DNA of 64,000 nt, taken from positions 1,302,001-1,366,000 of the forward strand of contig JAMPIT010000481.1 in the NCBI GenBank assembly GCA_026261815.1, written 5' to 3'. The stretch comes from Monarcha castaneiventris obscurior. Its lineage: Eukaryota; Chordata; Aves; Passeriformes; Monarchidae. The notes under the pieces are model-generated. The model ran no database searches. It saw only the letters and a program-made list of their open reading frames with translations, and was not told the origin of the DNA. A program made the position numbers and the translations under genes. Shown here piece by piece: positions 12,531-25,260 of this stretch (within the stretch, counting starts at the first letter, position 1; each line of letters starts with the position of its first letter).

Positions 12531-15500
12531 CATAATGGGGAACTCAGACCAGGAGAGGCTGGGAAGGGTCACAGCAACACTGTCCCTTTTTATTTACTGG
12601 ATCCTGAATGGTTCTTCTGGGTGTTTGAAAGGGCTGCAGGTAATTATTGCTGCCTAGTAAATTGTTCCATTCACACACTTCTCAGGAGTGAAGAAAAAAA
12701 AAAAAGAAAGAGGATAATCTGCTCTAGCTCTGTCCTAAGAACAGCTATAACCCTGCAGGGTTAATACTGGAACTGCTGGAATAGCCCCAGTCCTGGCTCA
12801 ACTGGGTCAAGCCCAGCTGAGAATGACCCATTTTCTGCCCTTTCCAAGGTGGGCATAAAACGGGAGAAGAGACAAACTGGTGATGCTCCACTGAAGTCAC
12901 AGGAGCTCTCCTGATCCTCAGTGTGTGAAAATCTTTTGCCCTGCCCTTCTCATCTCCTGGGGATACAAGAAGCTCTTTTATACAGCTCTTCCATGGCACT
13001 TGAAGGTTTTTACCAAGGCGGGGTGAGTTGGTGTTCTCTCTTTATGCTGAGAAGGCAGACGTGGAGGAGGTTAAAGGTTTTGCTTTAGACCACAGAGCAG
13101 GAGCTCACCAAGCTTGTTATAAAATATCACCCTCCCACCAAGAGAATATGTGAAGGTTTGCTACAGCACTCACTTTAGCTTTTAACAAAACCAGATTATT
13201 TTTTTTAACTGTTTCAGTGCCACCAGCACGGGGCCACTTGCTGCCTTTTCCTGCCTCTCCTTTCAGCTGGGGCTTATTGATCTGGTTGCATTTCCCCTGG
13301 ACAAAACCTCCAGTGGTGCAGCATCAGCATCCTGTGCCTGACGCTGGCAGCAGGAAGGCACATGTGCTTTGCATGAGCTGTGTGCAGGGATGCTGCTTCT
13401 TTCAAATGTGTGTTTGAAACAGCAAAGCCTGAGGTGAGCGCCTGTGCAGGGGTCTCACAGCACCGCAGGGTTCAGGCAAAGGAAAGGAAAACCGTGTGTC
13501 CATAAACAGGGGATTTGCACTTTAAAGCAGTTAAAGGCAGGAGTTTGCTCATCGTTCAGGCGGGTGCCTCACGCAAAGGCTCACCTCGAGTCCCTGACCT
13601 GCCCTGGCCTGCGGAGCTCACCGGGAGCAGCAGTCCCGGGCTCCTGGGAACGGCTGCGCTACATCAGCGCTGGCAGAAACCCTTGGCAGTCACGCTCAAG
13701 GACACTCCGCACAGCCCAGCCCACTTGGAAACGATCTTATTCCCTTTCCCTTCCCGCATCTCTCTAGTGTTGCTCTCCGAACAATCTCGTTCTCCCCTAA
13801 ACCTGCGCACAACATTTTAGCAAACAGCGAGGGGCACATGAGAGCCTTCAGCTCCCAGAAACTTCCCACTCTGGTGTTAGACACAGGGGCTGGGGCCCTT
13901 TCCTGCTGCCTCAGGGCTCCACGCACAGAAGGGATGCCAAAGACAGCCCAAAGACTGTCCTTGGATGGTGTGGTGGGCACAGCGAGCTGAGGAGCCCCTG
14001 CCTGCTCCTCCCTGTGCCACCAGCCGTGACCCTTCACACCAGAGCTGGGCAGGTTTCAGAAAGCCAAGGGGAAGCACCACAGGAGTGAAATGGGGTTGTA
14101 TGATCAGAATCCTAATTAAGGGCAAAATATTGGAAATATGCCATATTAGAAACACTATTACGATTAATAGTGACAATACCACTCTTGGGAAATAGGCAAA
14201 TTTACACAGTAGCTATACATAAAATTTACTTTAGCATATTCCCCTCTCTACCTTGTTTGCACACTGTGATAACAAATTGCTTGTATACTGTATGGTGGTA
14301 TTTTTTTTTTATATTTAAATATTTGAGCCTGCAATTCATTTTGTGAGGAGGGAAAGGCATGTGGAGGTCTCTGAGCTGCAGAGCAAAGTAAATGATGGGT
14401 TGTGATATATTTAGCAAGTGATAATGCGAAAAACACCAAAAAAAACCAGTCAAGTATATTGGACAAGAAGGTAAACACAGTAAGAAAGAGCTTAGTTTGG
14501 GATTTCCCTAGCAAGAAAAAAGAGTGTTTCTTCAGGTAAGGTGTGAATCTGTCAACCATGATACCATATTTGCAAAGTTACTTTATTCTTCAATTCTTTC
14601 ATTTCCTTATTAAAAAATAAAAAAGGGAGTGGGAGCGTCAGTGAAGTCTTTCTATGGTGTTTCCACATCTGCCAATGAAAATGGTGGTAAAAGTGACAAA
14701 ATTATTTACTGTTGCTAGCTCTTCATGTCATTTGACTGCACCATTGCCCTGTCAGACAAAACATTTTTATGATGCATTTATACACAGATATATATGTTTA
14801 TACACCCATACAACATATGCCAGGCATGTGTTCCTGTCTCACACTCACTCCTCTCTGCAGATACCCTTAGGTTCGGAGAGGAAGGCGGTGTGGAGGATGA
14901 CACTCGGTCATCATTAGTATGGGATAGCTGTGGATCTCTCTCCTTCGTGGGTAATTAAAAGCTGCTCTGTGCGCTGAGCTGCAGGAGCCAGGAACCACTC
15001 TCATTGACATGCATTCCTGCAGCACACGGTGAGCTGGAGGGCAGCGAGGAGGCCTCATCCCATCCCACCCCATGCCAGGATGTGCCAGGAAGGAAATCCA
15101 TCTCCGCTCTGGGCTGAGCTGCTGGGCTGGGTTTGGCACTGTGCTGCACTGGCAGGGTTATGGGGACCCTCAGCTCCAGATCCTGCTCCAGACTGGTGCT
15201 GGGGTAACTGGTTTTCTTCCAACTGGTGATACCAGTTGAGAAAGTAAAGGAGAAAAAAGGGCTTCTCTGTGCATAGAAGAAGAAGTCTAAACAGAAAAGA
15301 GCACGCTGGAAGCTGTGCCGTGGTGTAGGCACCAGGTAAACGGGCAGGATCAGGATTAGTGCCAGGATGAGGCTTTGTTCCATGGAACCAGATTCATAGG
15401 TGAAGTTATCTCACCTGGGAAGGAGACAAGATGGGGTCTAGACCCTCTGAAAGAATAAAAGGCTTCTCTGTTCCATCCCAAGATCCTGGAGAGGCAGTGG

Positions 15501-15790
15501 CTTGTTGCTGGTACATTCCAGGGCCATTCCACACAAACCCTTTTCCAGTCCCACACGAGGGTCAGGCCCAGCAGACTCATGATGCTGCATTCACAGCCCA
15601 AGCAATTAGTCACACCAAAATTGATTTCCCCTCTCTCTTGGGTTGTTAGGGAACATCCCATTACAGAAACGCGGCCAAAAATGCGGCGTTGTATTCATCC
15701 TCATTGGAAATGCAGGACAGATCCCCAGCTGGTGCGAGCTGTCAGAGCTCCCTGAAGCCTGCAAAGGTTTTATCATTTGGATCAACTATA
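12531..15790. other. No gene seen; anonymous noncoding DNA
   Basis: Contains GC-richer patches at 13.55-13.75 kb and 15.0-15.2 kb in which both strands are open, so the frames carry little information. Short A runs occur near 12.69 kb and an AT-rich patch near 14.3 kb. No family was recognised. Confidence 0.5.
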
Positions 15791-16020
15791 GATTGCCCCA
15801 AAGGCTTTAAAACCAACAATTCACAACACCGACACAATGCCTATAACTGATCGCTCTTAAGACACCCACCTTCTTATTTAATAAAGCCTTTCAAGTCGCT
15901 TTGTATTTTATTCATAGGAGCTGTAAAAAATCCAAGGACCCAGTATAAAGACTCATTTATTCTCTTCTACATAGCACTATAAATTTACACTGCATTTGCA
16001 AACTAAGAGCCCATATCTCA
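15791..16020. promoter_or_regulatory. Weak candidate noncoding element
   Basis: AT-rich unique block with almost no CpG, carrying ATTTAATAAAG, TTTATTCATAGG and ATTTGCAAA-type motifs. It resembles the other candidate blocks in texture. No conservation evidence was available. Confidence 0.2.
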
Positions 16021-18680
16021 GGGCAAAGCAGAGCTCCAAAGTGAGAGCAGGAATGGCTTTCAAAAGGCCAATCTGTCCCAACTAGAGACTGTGTCGAGAG
16101 CTCAAATTTACAGCCACAAACCCTGAAAATGAGAAATTAGATATAGAATTTAGTAACATTGTTAGAGCTGCCTTGGTTATTTAAAATAAAACCAACACTG
16201 CCTTTTACCAGTTTGCAAATGCAGAGCATTGATCCCTCTCATGTGTAGATACACAGTGTGGGGAAATGGGGCTGGAAATGTATTATGTGGGGCAGAGACA
16301 CTGAATGCCCAGTGCCACTGGGATTAATCCCTCTGCATGTTGCTTTTCATCCTGTGCTTAAGAGTGACACACAGGTGTAGCTACAGGAGCGATGCTCCTC
16401 ATGCTGTAAATACACCGAGGTGGCTTAAAACACTCTTTACCCCTCTTACAGGTCCCCCTGCACCCAGAAAGGGTGACCCAGGATGCACCAGCACTGGGAT
16501 CTCCACACCGAGGCACCTTCAGCACCCAGCCCTGCTGTGCTCCCTCCTCTCTTCAGCTCCTGAGCAGGCGCTGGGGCTGTTTCCAGCTGGCCTGAGCGAT
16601 GGAGCCACTGATAGCTCAGTCCTGGCTGCCCTTTCTCTGCATCAACAACCTGCTGCACCCATGAAATTCCCCAGGCTCTGCTGCTCCCAGCTCTCGCCTT
16701 CAGCTCATTCAAGTAAGCCGCAAAATGGCACAAATCCAATGTGATCAAATGCTTCCTTAGTGTCAGTCTTTTCTTTCAAAGGACAGAAAGGAAAGGGTAC
16801 GCGGTGGGATATTTATGAGCCTGTCAAGCTCGCTGCTCTCACCAGAAAGTGCTCTCAGGTTTCCTTCCTCGCCAGGCAAGGGACAGAGCAAGTGCTGGGG
16901 AAGGGCAGCCGCGTCTGTGGGGGCTGAGCTGCCAACTGTGAGGCATCTCCTCAATTGTCACAGGTGTGGTGGCATCGCTCAGAGTCACCCCAGATGAAAG
17001 CCTGGCCCCGGCACTGACAGGCTGCAAACCTGAGAGGTTTTTGAGCAAAAAGTGTTTGAGGACACACGTGCTGCTCCTTCCCTGAATTCAGCCATGTCAC
17101 CCAGGGAAATTTCTGCAGGATGCAAGGAGATAGGTTTGAATATTGCCCTGCCAGTTTATTTTTCCCACTTCCTTAGAGGACAAATGTATTGTGAAATGCC
17201 TTCCCTTGGCTTTGGTTTGGAGTGTAAAGTGCCACATGTAACTGAGCAAACATGAGCAGGGACTGTGCTTTGTGCTCCAGTGGGAAGGTGGCACAGTTTG
17301 TGCTGGGCTGTACCTCCTAACTTGCCCTTGCTTTAAACCAACGTGCTCAAATCTGTTTGGAACTGGGAAAACACCATTTGCTTCTCATCTGTGTGTGGAT
17401 AGTTTGCCGTGTTGCTCCCCTGCAGGAAAATGATTGAAGCAAATTATAAGTGGTGCCTCTAAAACTGAAGGGCAGATCCTCATCGGCTGCACATCAGCGC
17501 AATTCCTTTGATTTAAACACACGTTTATAACTGCTGAGGAGCCTCCAAAATGAGAGGACTGTAATTACAGCTGTATGATAATGCCTTCTGCCACATCAAG
17601 TGGAGGACTATTGACAGCGAGCAAAGACCTGAGAAACACTGATAAGAATGAACTGCAAGCCCGGTCCTCCAATGTGATTCCCCACGCCCTGTGATTTATG
17701 AGCCCAAATTAGCTGCCTTGTCTTTGGGAGGAATTGGCCACGGGTGGTTTTCCTTGGAGCACCGTGCCAGGAAGGTGCCAATATCATATGTGTTTCTGAG
17801 TGGTATCTGACCTGCCATTGATCTGTCAGGGTCACAGATGTCCTCTGAAAGATTTCCTTTAGGCTCAAGGAGAGCAGCATAATTTGCTACAGTGATGGTT
17901 GTCCTGCTGGCTCCTCATCTGAGGAAAAACAGCCACTCCTTTAGGGCCATTGCCAGGAGACATCAGAGCCTCCTCCTGACCCTCCTGACCCATCATCTGC
18001 TTTCCATACCCTCAGGGAAGGTGGAAGGAGTAGGATTTTGAGCAGTTATGCTGGGTTTTTTTCTTAAGAGCTTGTAAGTGTGCTGATCTCTTGGCCAGCT
18101 AAGGTTTAGGGCAGGTTGATCTGACATTTTATGAGGGGGAAATCAGATCAGTCCTTTGGTCCGTGCTGGGAGCTCGCAGCTCCTCCTCTCAGGTTTGAAG
18201 CAATGTTGGATCTCCTTGGTCAATTATTGGGGCAACTGAGATCTTCTCAGACAATCAAATTACCACTTCTTTAGTTTGAATGAAGATGAGAATGGCAAGA
18301 AATTTGTGATGAGTGTTGGCCTTGGACGCTGAAATTTTCCTCTCTTTTCATCCAAAACCATCTGAGATGCTTGGCCTTGGTTTACCCCTCAAAGTTTTTC
18401 TTTTCCCCTCCATTTTTAAGAAAAAGGGCAGCCAAGCCTTACTTCTTACAGGCCGGGGAAGTAATAGCTTGTCATTTGAAAAAGGTTTATGAGCTCTGAT
18501 TAGTGACCCTTTCTCTCTTGTACATGTGCTTAGGGGGAAAGGGAGGAATTCGTGCAATGGTAGAGAAAAGGCTCCCATTCATTTCAACAGAGTTGCCACT
18601 GTGCTGTTGAAGGGAAAACCCCAAAACAGATAAAAGAGGCCTTAATCAGTTATTCAGCATGTGACCATGCTGAGAATACA
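16021..18680. other. No gene seen; anonymous noncoding DNA
   Basis: Open frames reach 135 codons at 16,337-16,744 on the plus strand, but the minus strand is open across most of the same segment and neither product is recognisable. An AT-rich, low-CpG stretch near 17.4-17.6 kb may be a minor regulatory block. Confidence 0.5.
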
Positions 18681-19150
18681 GTCAGAAACACAAAGAGTAA
18701 AATTCCAAGATTTATTAATGCTATCAGGCTTTTCCTAAAAGGATAATCGATGTACCCAAAGTCTCTGAATCAATATTTGTCCTTCTCAGGCAGGCTATGG
18801 TAAAGAAATATTCCCAAAAGCACTCACTTCTGAGATTTTTGTCTGTTGCATAACATTTCAGTCAACTGCAGAATGTCTCCGATAATGATGATAAATAAGT
18901 ATAAAGCCTACAGTGGTCTGTCTTATAGAGGAAGTAAAATAGACACTTATGTGCTTGGTAACAAAAGTTCAGCCCCAAGTAGACCTGACCTCGTGATCTT
19001 TTAAATGTATGGCAAAGATTTTATCCACTAGATTTAGGTTAACAGCTCTGGGAATTCGCAGGTGTTAAATTAACCACAAGAGACAGCTTCCTAAGTGCAG
19101 CAGAAACACACTGAGCATGATAAGGAATAATAATTAAAAATTGGATTAGA
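18681..19150. promoter_or_regulatory. Candidate conserved noncoding element
   Basis: Long AT-rich block with only scattered CpGs and no repeats. Motifs include TTTATTAATG, GGATAATCGATG and a GATAATGATGATAAATAAG run with several GATA and TAAT cores near 18,880-18,900. No protein frame of note is present. Confidence 0.28.
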
Positions 19151-20688
19151 GGGCTGTAGAGTTTAAGGAGAAGTATGTGGCTTTGTTTGTATGAAAGCAG
19201 CACCTACTCAGGAAATAGGTCTGATGCTGGGGGATACCCCAGGTTCAGGTACAGCTCTGCCAACTTCAGCAGAGACCTGGCCATGGCCCCTCTGCCAAGG
19301 CAGAGACCTCCTCCACCCAACATCTATGAAATCTGGACATCCTGTACACCCCAGAGTCCTCCAGGGGCTGCACTGGCAGTGCACAGCTCCCTTGGGAAGG
19401 AGATCGGGCTCTCAGAGTGATATGGACTCGATCCCACAGTGCAATTTTGCTGCAGTTCTGGCAGAGACAAACCTTTAACTCCTGCCTCCTTCCTCTGAGT
19501 CCTAATGCAGAGCAGGGCACACACCCAAATGCCTCTCAGCTATTTCCTTGCTGACCCATTGACCTGGTTTCTAGGTTCACTAAACACACGACCAATCAAA
19601 CACTGTTTCAGTTCAGGCACAAAACCTAAAGTAAATGAAACCCTGCAAATCATTACGCATTTCTTTTTCCTCACCCACACAGCCTTCTCATTTTCCAGGT
19701 GCACCTCTTCCTGCAGGCATGCTCAGCATGAGAGATCACACATTTCTGCAAATTTGGCCAAGATTCAGGCTTACAGATAGTGCCCAGCGCTATCAGCTGA
19801 GCTGGAGTTCTGCATAGGTAATTATTGCTTTAGTAGGGTGCTGAGTAAGGCTCCACAGAGATTTTCCTGCTCTTGGCTCCTTGTTTGGCTCCTTCAAAGC
19901 CATCAGACTCAGGCACTCTCAGGAGGCTGAGTCAGGAGCCAGGGTGGTTGTTAGCAGTGAGGAGTGTGGGGCATAAATAGCCAGCTACAGGGATGGAGGC
20001 CAGCATTTCTCCTCCTGATGGGCAGCAGCATCTCCCAGGGCTGGTTGTGGAAACCCTCCTTTGAGGTGCTTAAAAATACACCGGACAAGAGTGGAAAATG
20101 AATTGGTGGGATTGGTGCTTGGAGCTGCCGGGTCATTCATTCTCCAGTATCCATGATTCATGTATCCCAGAACGTGACAGTCTCCCTGGCAATCACTTGG
20201 TAATGATATTAGAAGTTGCCTGGTTATTGAAGCCATAATTACTACATAATTTGCAGCTGTAGGATCTCATGATAACCCTCTCCCTTGCAGACAGGAAAAA
20301 ATAACCTGGTGTTTTATTTACCCTGTCAACATGTGGAACTTGCCTTACAGTGTAATTACATGGTCAGTAGTTACATGGCTCTCTGGTTGATGGTGTCCTG
20401 TAAACAAATAAAGACCCACAAATTCCACCTGTGGGGATTCAGGCACTGCATAAAAACGACAGGATTTTTAGAGCCTCCTCAGCGTGTGCAATACTGCACT
20501 GAGGAAACTGCATGCCCAGTTCTTGCCCTCTGCTCCTGGTGTTTGCCATGCAAACAGCTTCTCCTTGCAGCACCACCTGATCTACATGGTCTGCACCTCA
20601 GGTGTTCCATCAGCATCACAGCATCACCTTCAGGGCCCAAATTTAAGTCAGCATCCCTCTCTCTGGCACATCTGTGCTATGGAATTGG
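19151..20688. other. No gene seen; anonymous
   Basis: Frames of up to about 95 codons occur on both strands and none is recognisable. Confidence 0.5.
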
Positions 20689-20737
20689 ATCACAGAATCA
20701 TTTAGGTTGGAAAAGACCCTTAAGATCATCAGGTCCA
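20689..20737 (-). mobile_element. Short CR1 LINE fragment (3' end), minus orientation
   Basis: The plus strand reads ATCACAGAATCATTTAGGTT, then GGAAAAGACCCTTAAGATCATC. This is the CR1 3' terminus in reverse orientation and includes one copy of the terminal octamer-type repeat. Similarity fades after about 20,737, so the copy is short, or old and diverged beyond that point. Confidence 0.85.
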
Positions 20738-21030
20738 GAATTTTGTGTTTGTGTTCACACCCTCCTTCCCAGCAAGACAACATCCTACTAGTTTATCTAA
20801 TTTACTGATGGAGAAGGAAGTAGCTCCCTCATGGCCCCCAGGGACTCAAAGTAGACTTGGGATAAGGATCTGCGTTTCTAGAAGCTAAATCCAACCTCTT
20901 GACTGCCCAAATCCAATCTTTTTCTCTGCTGGGATATTGCTTTTGGTGAGTCTGCTCCCTGCTTTTGAAATCTGCTTCACTGCACACCCTGGGAATGTGC
21001 AGCGGGTGGCAGGGGGAGGGCTGGGATAAA
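20738..21030. other. No gene seen; possible diverged CR1 remainder
   Basis: May include a diverged continuation of the adjacent CR1 copy, but no diagnostic text was found. Confidence 0.4.
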
Positions 21031-21280
21031 TCTGAAGAGCTTTCTTGCTTTGTTTATTTATATGACCTTAAAGATGATGTCCGTGCATAATGTTGAACAT
21101 GACGGGGGGAAGCTGACAGGGCAGTAAGTTCTGGCTACCGCAGAGCGAAAACAAAATTACATAAAAATATCAATTGTAAAATTACTCAAATCCATTAGCT
21201 TAATTAGCATCATTAATCAAGGCAAAACATTTGATACGTCATGTACTTTCACAAGAGATAAATGAGCCTTTGATGGAAGC
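21031..21280. promoter_or_regulatory. Candidate conserved noncoding element with TCF/LEF and homeodomain motifs
   Basis: AT-rich unique block with the dense run TTAGCTTAATTAGCATCATT near 21,196-21,215, continuing AATCAAGG, that is, several TAAT cores. An exact TCF/LEF-type match, CCTTTGATG, lies at 21,267-21,275. These motifs fit a developmental enhancer, but function and conservation are inferred. Confidence 0.32.
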
Positions 21281-22780
21281 CCAGCAGGTTGCCCTGCTCT
21301 TGGATGTGCCGGTGGCTGCCAGGACGTGGAGGTGAGGCTCAGCAGGCGAGGGGCACGCTGGCAGCTCGCAGCAAACACCAGCCTCTGAGCGGGGTTCCAG
21401 CTCAGTGAGGGGCTGGCAGCACACTGGGCCAAACCTGGCCAGGGTTTCAGATTGTCAGGCCCATCTGCAGGATTGTACAACTGCCTAATGGGCTGCACTC
21501 ATGCAGTATCATCCCCTGGTCTTGACTGGTTTTGAGACAAGGTTAGCAAGGAAACAGCAAGGGTATCAGTAATTCCTGTAGCAATTGAAATAATAAATCC
21601 AAAGCCTGTGCTACACTGTTTTACTTGACAAAGGGAGGTTCTGTGAGGCCTTGCTTTTGTTTCCTAGGGCGATCTCTGGGGAGAGCAATATTTCTCTACC
21701 TGTAAACCCTTCCAAGGAGAATCACTAGAGAGATCTTGATAGCATGCAACAGCACATCTGCAGATTCCCGAGATCGTATCTGTCTTGGAGGGCACTCTGG
21801 GCTCTCATCTTTCCTTTTCTCTCTGGGATCACACTGTTGTGGTCAGTCAGGTCTCCTGTGTGCAGCCCAGGGCGTTGGTGATTGCTGAATGACTTCCTTC
21901 CCTTTGCATCAGTGCTCAGTTGTTGCTCATTCCCTCTCCCCGTGCCAGGGCACATAATTGAATCTTCTCTCCTGCTCCTTGTAACAAGACCCAGCTACAA
22001 AGGCTAAATGCTTTATTCCCAAGAAAAGCCTTAGAGATAAGATTCACCAGCTGTGGCAGCATGGTGCAGGGCTCAGTAAGAGAAATAAATGTGCCTTCAC
22101 TCCACCACTATCTTTCCAGCACTTTATCTGCAATGAGCCCAAACACAGTTCTCAGCTATCTGTATTGCTAAATATAATAAAGGAGAAGTCAGCACTTTCT
22201 GAGGGATACACTTCCATAAAAAACAGTTCGATGGCATTTTTCTGCATTAAACACATTATTCAAGGGCTTTTCTCCTTTCCAATATCCAGTTTCTGCTGGG
22301 TGTACATGTGGTTGAAGCTTCCTTCCACATATCAGACACCCGGACTGTCACTGAACTGCGGAAAGCTTGGTCCAGTTTTGGAACTGGAGTTGGATTTATT
22401 AATCCTATTTAAGGATACCTGGACAGTAATTGCCAGAATAGTGATGGGGAAATGATGAACTGATTGAGAGCACTTCTGGCTCTTTGATGGTTGCCTTTTT
22501 GTTTCCCTGAGCAGCAGCTGATCACATGGGCCTGGCTGGAACCAGCAAGGAATGTCAGACTGGAGAAATGCAGGGGTTTTAAAGATCTCTGTTGCAGACT
22601 TGCAAGCTAAAGACACAGACACAGCCTGTCATCCCAAGAAGAGCTTTTCTGACCACCTCTGTCTCCTTCCCAAGGCTCAAAGGCAATGCAGCTTCTCTCC
22701 CTTGCTTGCTCTGAGCAGCACTCAGAGACAGATGAGTTTTGGGCTCTGCTTTGCACCTTGATGTAAACACTGTGATGACA
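21281..22780. other. No gene seen; anonymous
   Basis: GC-richer at 21.28-21.45 kb, elsewhere mixed. Open frames of up to 96 codons are not recognisable. Confidence 0.5.
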
Positions 22781-23440
22781 AAGTAATCAAAAATGGGTAT
22801 ACTTGACTGTAAGCCTTAATTAACTATTAATTAAATTTTATTAACCCACTAGTAAAACTGATTATAGCAAGCAGTGACTAAAAGGCTGCAGTCAAAGCAG
22901 TTAATGTATCACTCATTTTTATGTGGAAAGAGGGCTCATCGTTTTCCCGAGATGGCCAATACATAAGGATCCCTCCTTGCTAAATCAGTCTGGTCGTTTC
23001 CCTACATGCCACTGATAAGGAAGTATTTACGAATTTATTCCTAAATTCAAAGTATACTTCAGGCCTTAATTTACTGTCGTAATTATATCACTGGCTCAAT
23101 TAGTCCCCAATAAAAACGTTATGCTATTGTATCAAAGAAATGTAGTACCTTTGAAGTAAATGGATTCACTTGCAGAGTAAGAAATCTTCCTTTTTATTGT
23201 GTTTTCTCATCTGCTACTTACAGCAACCCTTGTCTTAAATTGCCCTTTTTATTCCGCTCCTTGCGAGCGCAGTTTGTGCCTGAGCTCCGGATGCTCGTGT
23301 GGAGTGAAATACTCCTCTTAGCCTTGGGGCTGCATCGGGAAGCTTGGTGGTAACTTTTTCTCGTTAGAGCCTTGCCAGCCTCATTTGCATGCTGATTTAC
23401 ATGTGCTGCCTCCGATGTTTGCTCTGCCACGCAAAGGTCT
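22781..23440. promoter_or_regulatory. Strong candidate conserved noncoding element
   Basis: About 660 bp of repeat-free, AT-rich sequence. It opens with an unusually dense homeodomain array at 22,816-22,844 (TTAATTAACTATTAATTAA and then TTTTATTAA). A perfect octamer ATTTGCAT lies at 23,383-23,390. In between are ATAATTATATCAC-type patches and a short CpG-containing patch near 23,260-23,300. Homeodomain plus POU motifs in a long unique AT-rich block is typical of deeply conserved enhancers near transcription-factor genes. No open frame of interest lies within it. Confidence 0.38.
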
Positions 23441-25040
23441 GTGGGTTTTTTTCCTCCACTTCCCTGCTTTGTTTCCTCCTTGGCAGTGATGGGGCCGTGT
23501 TAGGAGCTGCAAGGAAACGTGTCTGTACCTTCTGTCCGGTGGATTTTCTCCTATTGCAGTTGACAAGCCCTGGCAGTGCTCCCCACCTCACTCCACCTAC
23601 CCCAAACCAGCTAAGACTGACACGAGAAAAGAGTCCCTTGTGTCCCTGCAGAGAAATCACTGCAGAACTTCTGGCTGACCCACCCATGGTGTTTGGGACA
23701 GCGTGGAGCTGCAGTGGATGCAAAGTCCTTGTCTCAGAGAGTTCACCCTCCAGACAGGGCAGGAAAAATGGTGGAATTGGACAAACAGTGTGTCAGAGGG
23801 ATGAGGTAATAGCACAGCAAGGAGAATTTGGCAGGAAATCTATGCTCTGGCTAGACAGCACAGGACACAGATCCGTCTAAGAAATGGGAATGCTTTGCCG
23901 TGAGCAGGGTTCTTGTGGACATGGAGCTCTTTCAGACATCATTTGGCATCACTGCCTGTCCTTACTTCAGCGAGCCTCTGGAGGCCTCTGGGTTTGATTT
24001 TCTGACTCAGGGACTAAAGAACCATCCAACTATTCATCCAAAACATTGTTCAATGTATCTTTGATGGACTTCTGAATGTGTGATAACAAGATCACTCCAG
24101 ACCAGAACTGGGCTCAAACCCAATGGTAAAATTAGCATTTTCTGAGAACTTTCTACCAATCCAGAGCTCTGAACTGGGTGACCTTGGAGGGGCATGTCCC
24201 TCAGCAGTCACCAGCCTGAGATTTGCTACCTTCCACTCACAGTATAAAGAAAAGTTTTGCAATGAGCCTGTTAAAAGATGATTCTCCCCCACAGAATAAT
24301 TTCTGAATTCTGGCCAGTGCTGGTTGCACATCTCCAAAATGTGACAAAGACCAAATTGTGTCTTATCTGCATTTCCTCTCTAGCTAAAACCTCTGTCTGT
24401 GGTTCAGTGTGTTTCAGCTGCCAGTGCTGGTGTCTCCAGTTTCTCCCAGCCCTGGGCAGGGAATGCCATGGGAATACCAAGTCACGCACCAAACTCAAAT
24501 TCCTCATTCTCCCCATACAGCCAATGCAGTCACATTCCCAGGCTGGGCTGGATGTCTGTTTTATCTGTCCCTGGAGCTGACATGCCAATGGGTATGGTAG
24601 GTCTGTTCTCCCAGTCAGGTTGGTGACCTTCAGCCAGCTTCTGCTGTTCAACAAAAAGTCACCCCTAAACTCCTGTAGAAAACAATCCCAAGCATCCCTG
24701 CTTATCCCTGAGAAGATCCATGAGAAATGGTCCCCAGGTTTGTCCACTGGCAGCGAAGCTACAATGAGGGAATATCCCCGTGTCCAAGTGCACTGTATGT
24801 GAGATTAATACTTCCTTTATTGTATTTATCAAAACAAACATATTTGGCATTAAACATTAAAACCTCTAAATACTTTAAACCCAGAGGACATTCTTCATCT
24901 CCTTTTCATGTCTTTATGGTAGATGAAATTACTGGAGCCTACCATTTTCCTTCACCTCACACAAAAAAAATGCTAAAAACCAAAGTAAAAAGAAAGTGAA
25001 ATTTCTTTGCAATCATTTGTTTTCTTAATGTCTGACTTAT
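23441..25040. other. No gene seen; anonymous
   Basis: Frames of up to 163 codons on the plus strand (23,389-23,880) and 158 on the minus (24,271-24,747) are uninformative because the opposite strands are also open. No repeat was recognised. Confidence 0.5.
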
Positions 25041-25049
25041 TTATTTTAG

Positions 25050-25260
25050 CTGACAGTCTCTGTGCCCAGGTCCATGGTTACTCTCTCTGTGCTACCTGTA
25101 TTTATCCAGGTGGCTTTGTGCCTATTAAAAAAGGGAATGTAACAAAATTAATGTATCTTTTACAGCAGGAGAGCTGAATTTATTGGTCTCACCACAGAAA
25201 TTAATTTGGCACTCCCAGCTCCCCCTCGCTGGACAATAAAGACACAAAATGAAACTGCCA
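25050..25260 (+). other. Very weak candidate terminal exon with poly(A) signal
   Basis: TTATTTATTTTAG ends at 25,049 and makes an acceptable splice acceptor. The frame beginning at the split codon 25,049-25,051 stays open for 42 codons to TGA at 25,175-25,177. AATAAA follows at 25,235-25,240, in a plausible position for a poly(A) signal. The short product contains three cysteines and no recognised motif. All three signals are common by chance, so the likelihood is low. Confidence 0.1.
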
